Part shown: piece after piece, positions 63,188 to 64,000 of the stretch | Layout: each line of letters begins with the position of its first letter | Numbering within the stretch: position 1 is the first letter of the stretch | From: Phycobacter sedimenti | Lineage (GTDB): Bacteria > Pseudomonadota > Alphaproteobacteria > Rhodobacterales > Rhodobacteraceae | DNA length: 64,000 nt | Direction: 5' to 3' | Assembly: GCF_038148855.1 (NCBI RefSeq) | Contig: NZ_JBBVGR010000002.1 | Span: 372,001 to 436,000 of the forward strand | Program-made: the position numbers and the translations under genes | Notes under the pieces: model-generated | What the model was told of the DNA's origin: nothing | Database searches by the model: none | Seen by the model: the letters and a program-made list of their open reading frames with translations, nothing else

Positions 63188-64000
63188 TCAGCCCATCGTC
63201 AGGGTCCAGGCCTTGTTGGCAGGTGTGCGGCCCTCAAGAACTTCCCGGTAGGCGGCTATCACCGCGTCGGCTCCGACACCGTGAGAGAGGGACAGCCAGT
63301 CTGCGCTTGCCTTGGCTGCCCGCTCCCAGAAGGCGGCGGAGCGGCGGTCGAATTCGCCCGGCCCCCAATCCTTGCCGCGCTTGGCAATGTGACCCGGGGC
63401 AAAGAACATCGCACTGCGGTCCCGGATGTAGTCCTCGCCCATGCCGGCGTCATCATGGTGGGTGAGGCCGACGTGGCTGGTATAGCGCATTGCTGGTCCC
63501 AGATGCCGGTGCAGGCGGCTGATGACAGAACCGGATCCTGACATGTCGATGATCAGTGTAGGACGATCCGGCGCAAGCGCCTTTTCGATCTCGTCATAGG
63601 TCAGGATCTCATCATAAAGGCCGAGCGCGCGGAGCTTGTCCGCATGACCGGCGGATGTAAGCGCTAGAAGCGGCGGTGCTTCCGGGTCTTCCTTGAAGGC
63701 ATAGGCCGTGCCGATCCCGGTCTTTGAAGACGCCGAGACGATCAGTACCTGCCGGGCATCGAACCAGTCATTGTCCTTGGCAAAGTCATAGAGGCAGTAG
63801 GAGGTCGCATAAAGCGGCCACAGCACCATGCGCAGATCGTCCATGGCAGGATCATAGACCGGATCGTTGGACAGGCGCACGTAACGGTTATAGACTGCGG
63901 GCAGCTCCCGCCGGTGGGCGGCACCGTCAAAGAAACGATCAGGCTGCACCTTCTGCGGCTCAAGCGTGGTGTGAGAGGCAATGGGCCAATAGCCAAAGAG
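63188..64000 (-). CDS. DUF2855 family protein (partial, runs off the window)
   Basis: The visible 270 C-terminal residues match the DUF2855 family of unknown function. The frame stays open to base 64000, so the true start is outside the window; an internal ATG at 63949 is not the start, since LFGYWPIASHT lies in frame upstream of it. Segments such as QVLIVSASSKTGIGTAYAF and LIIDMSGSGSVISRLH resemble a nucleotide-binding Rossmann fold of the quinone oxidoreductase type. No function is assigned. Confidence 0.85.
   Translation of the reverse strand, partial: LFGYWPIASHTTLEPQKVQPDRFFDGAAHRRELPAVYNRYVRLSNDPVYDPAMDDLRMVLWPLYATSYCLYDFAKDNDWFDARQVLIVSASSKTGIGTAYAFKEDPEAPPLLALTSAGHADKLRALGLYDEILTYDEIEKALAPDRPTLIIDMSGSGSVISRLHRHLGPAMRYTSHVGLTHHDDAGMGEDYIRDRSAMFFAPGHIAKRGKDWGPGEFDRRSAAFWERAAKASADWLSLSHGVGADAVIAAYREVLEGRTPANKAWTLTMG

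Overview
The window looks like a scaffold from a marine Roseobacter-group alphaproteobacterium (Rhodobacterales; Ruegeria/Phaeobacter/Leisingera-like). Pointers are the high GC, a putA without a DNA-binding domain paired with a divergent Lrp-type PutR, an adjacent dmdD-dmdC pair of DMSP demethylation, a C5-pathway-free 407-residue HemA behind an FNR box, GEA instead of GDG in acetolactate synthase, and a DctP/Q/M TRAP system. Two N-runs show a draft assembly; both sit at repeats.

Layout. 1-6.7 kb: SuhB-like phosphatase, rhomboid protease, putA/putR, a histidine phosphatase and tRNA-Val. 6.9-16 kb, the accessory part: a very large autotransporter-like adhesin with tandem Ig-like repeats (interrupted by an assembly gap), an AT-rich 0.87 kb spacer, then a compact cassette of three tail-collar (MdpB-type) proteins, a predicted lectin-like beta-propeller protein, an overlapping GNAT acetyltransferase and a convergent 97-residue DUF6916-like protein. 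No phage structural, lysis or integration gene accompanies them. 16-23.5 kb: dmdD-dmdC with a divergent AraC regulator, a methyltransferase, a rhodanese, an esterase and a small membrane protein. 23.5-31 kb: a run of four hairpins, glyA, nadK, an amidase, prpE behind seven TTTGCA boxes, and a ferritin-like DUF2202 protein.

31-43 kb: three tandem tRNA-Asp genes beside the second gap, a dehalogenase-like hydrolase, an M20 peptidase, hemA, a RodZ-like protein, ispG, a DsbA-like/M48 periplasmic pair, an aminotransferase and a cell-wall amidase. 43-53 kb: PBP1A, a secreted RTX/Hint protein, prfB, a second amidase, a DUF2189 membrane protein, and a divergent pair of an HTH regulator and a cold-shock-like small protein. 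53-64 kb: the ilvBH operon with a complete translational attenuator (promoter, leader peptide with five consecutive branched-chain codons, terminator), a two-component system divergent to a TRAP transporter with an oversized 784-residue permease, and a partial DUF2855 gene running off the end.

Most of the window is core metabolism (proline and DMSP catabolism, propionate activation, one-carbon, heme, isoprenoid, murein and branched-chain amino acid synthesis). The most interesting parts are the collar/propeller/acetyltransferase cassette at 12.2-15.9 kb and several regulatory sites that can be read directly: the ilvBH attenuator, the prpE TTTGCA cluster, and inverted repeats upstream of dmdC, glyA and the HTH/cold-shock-like pair.
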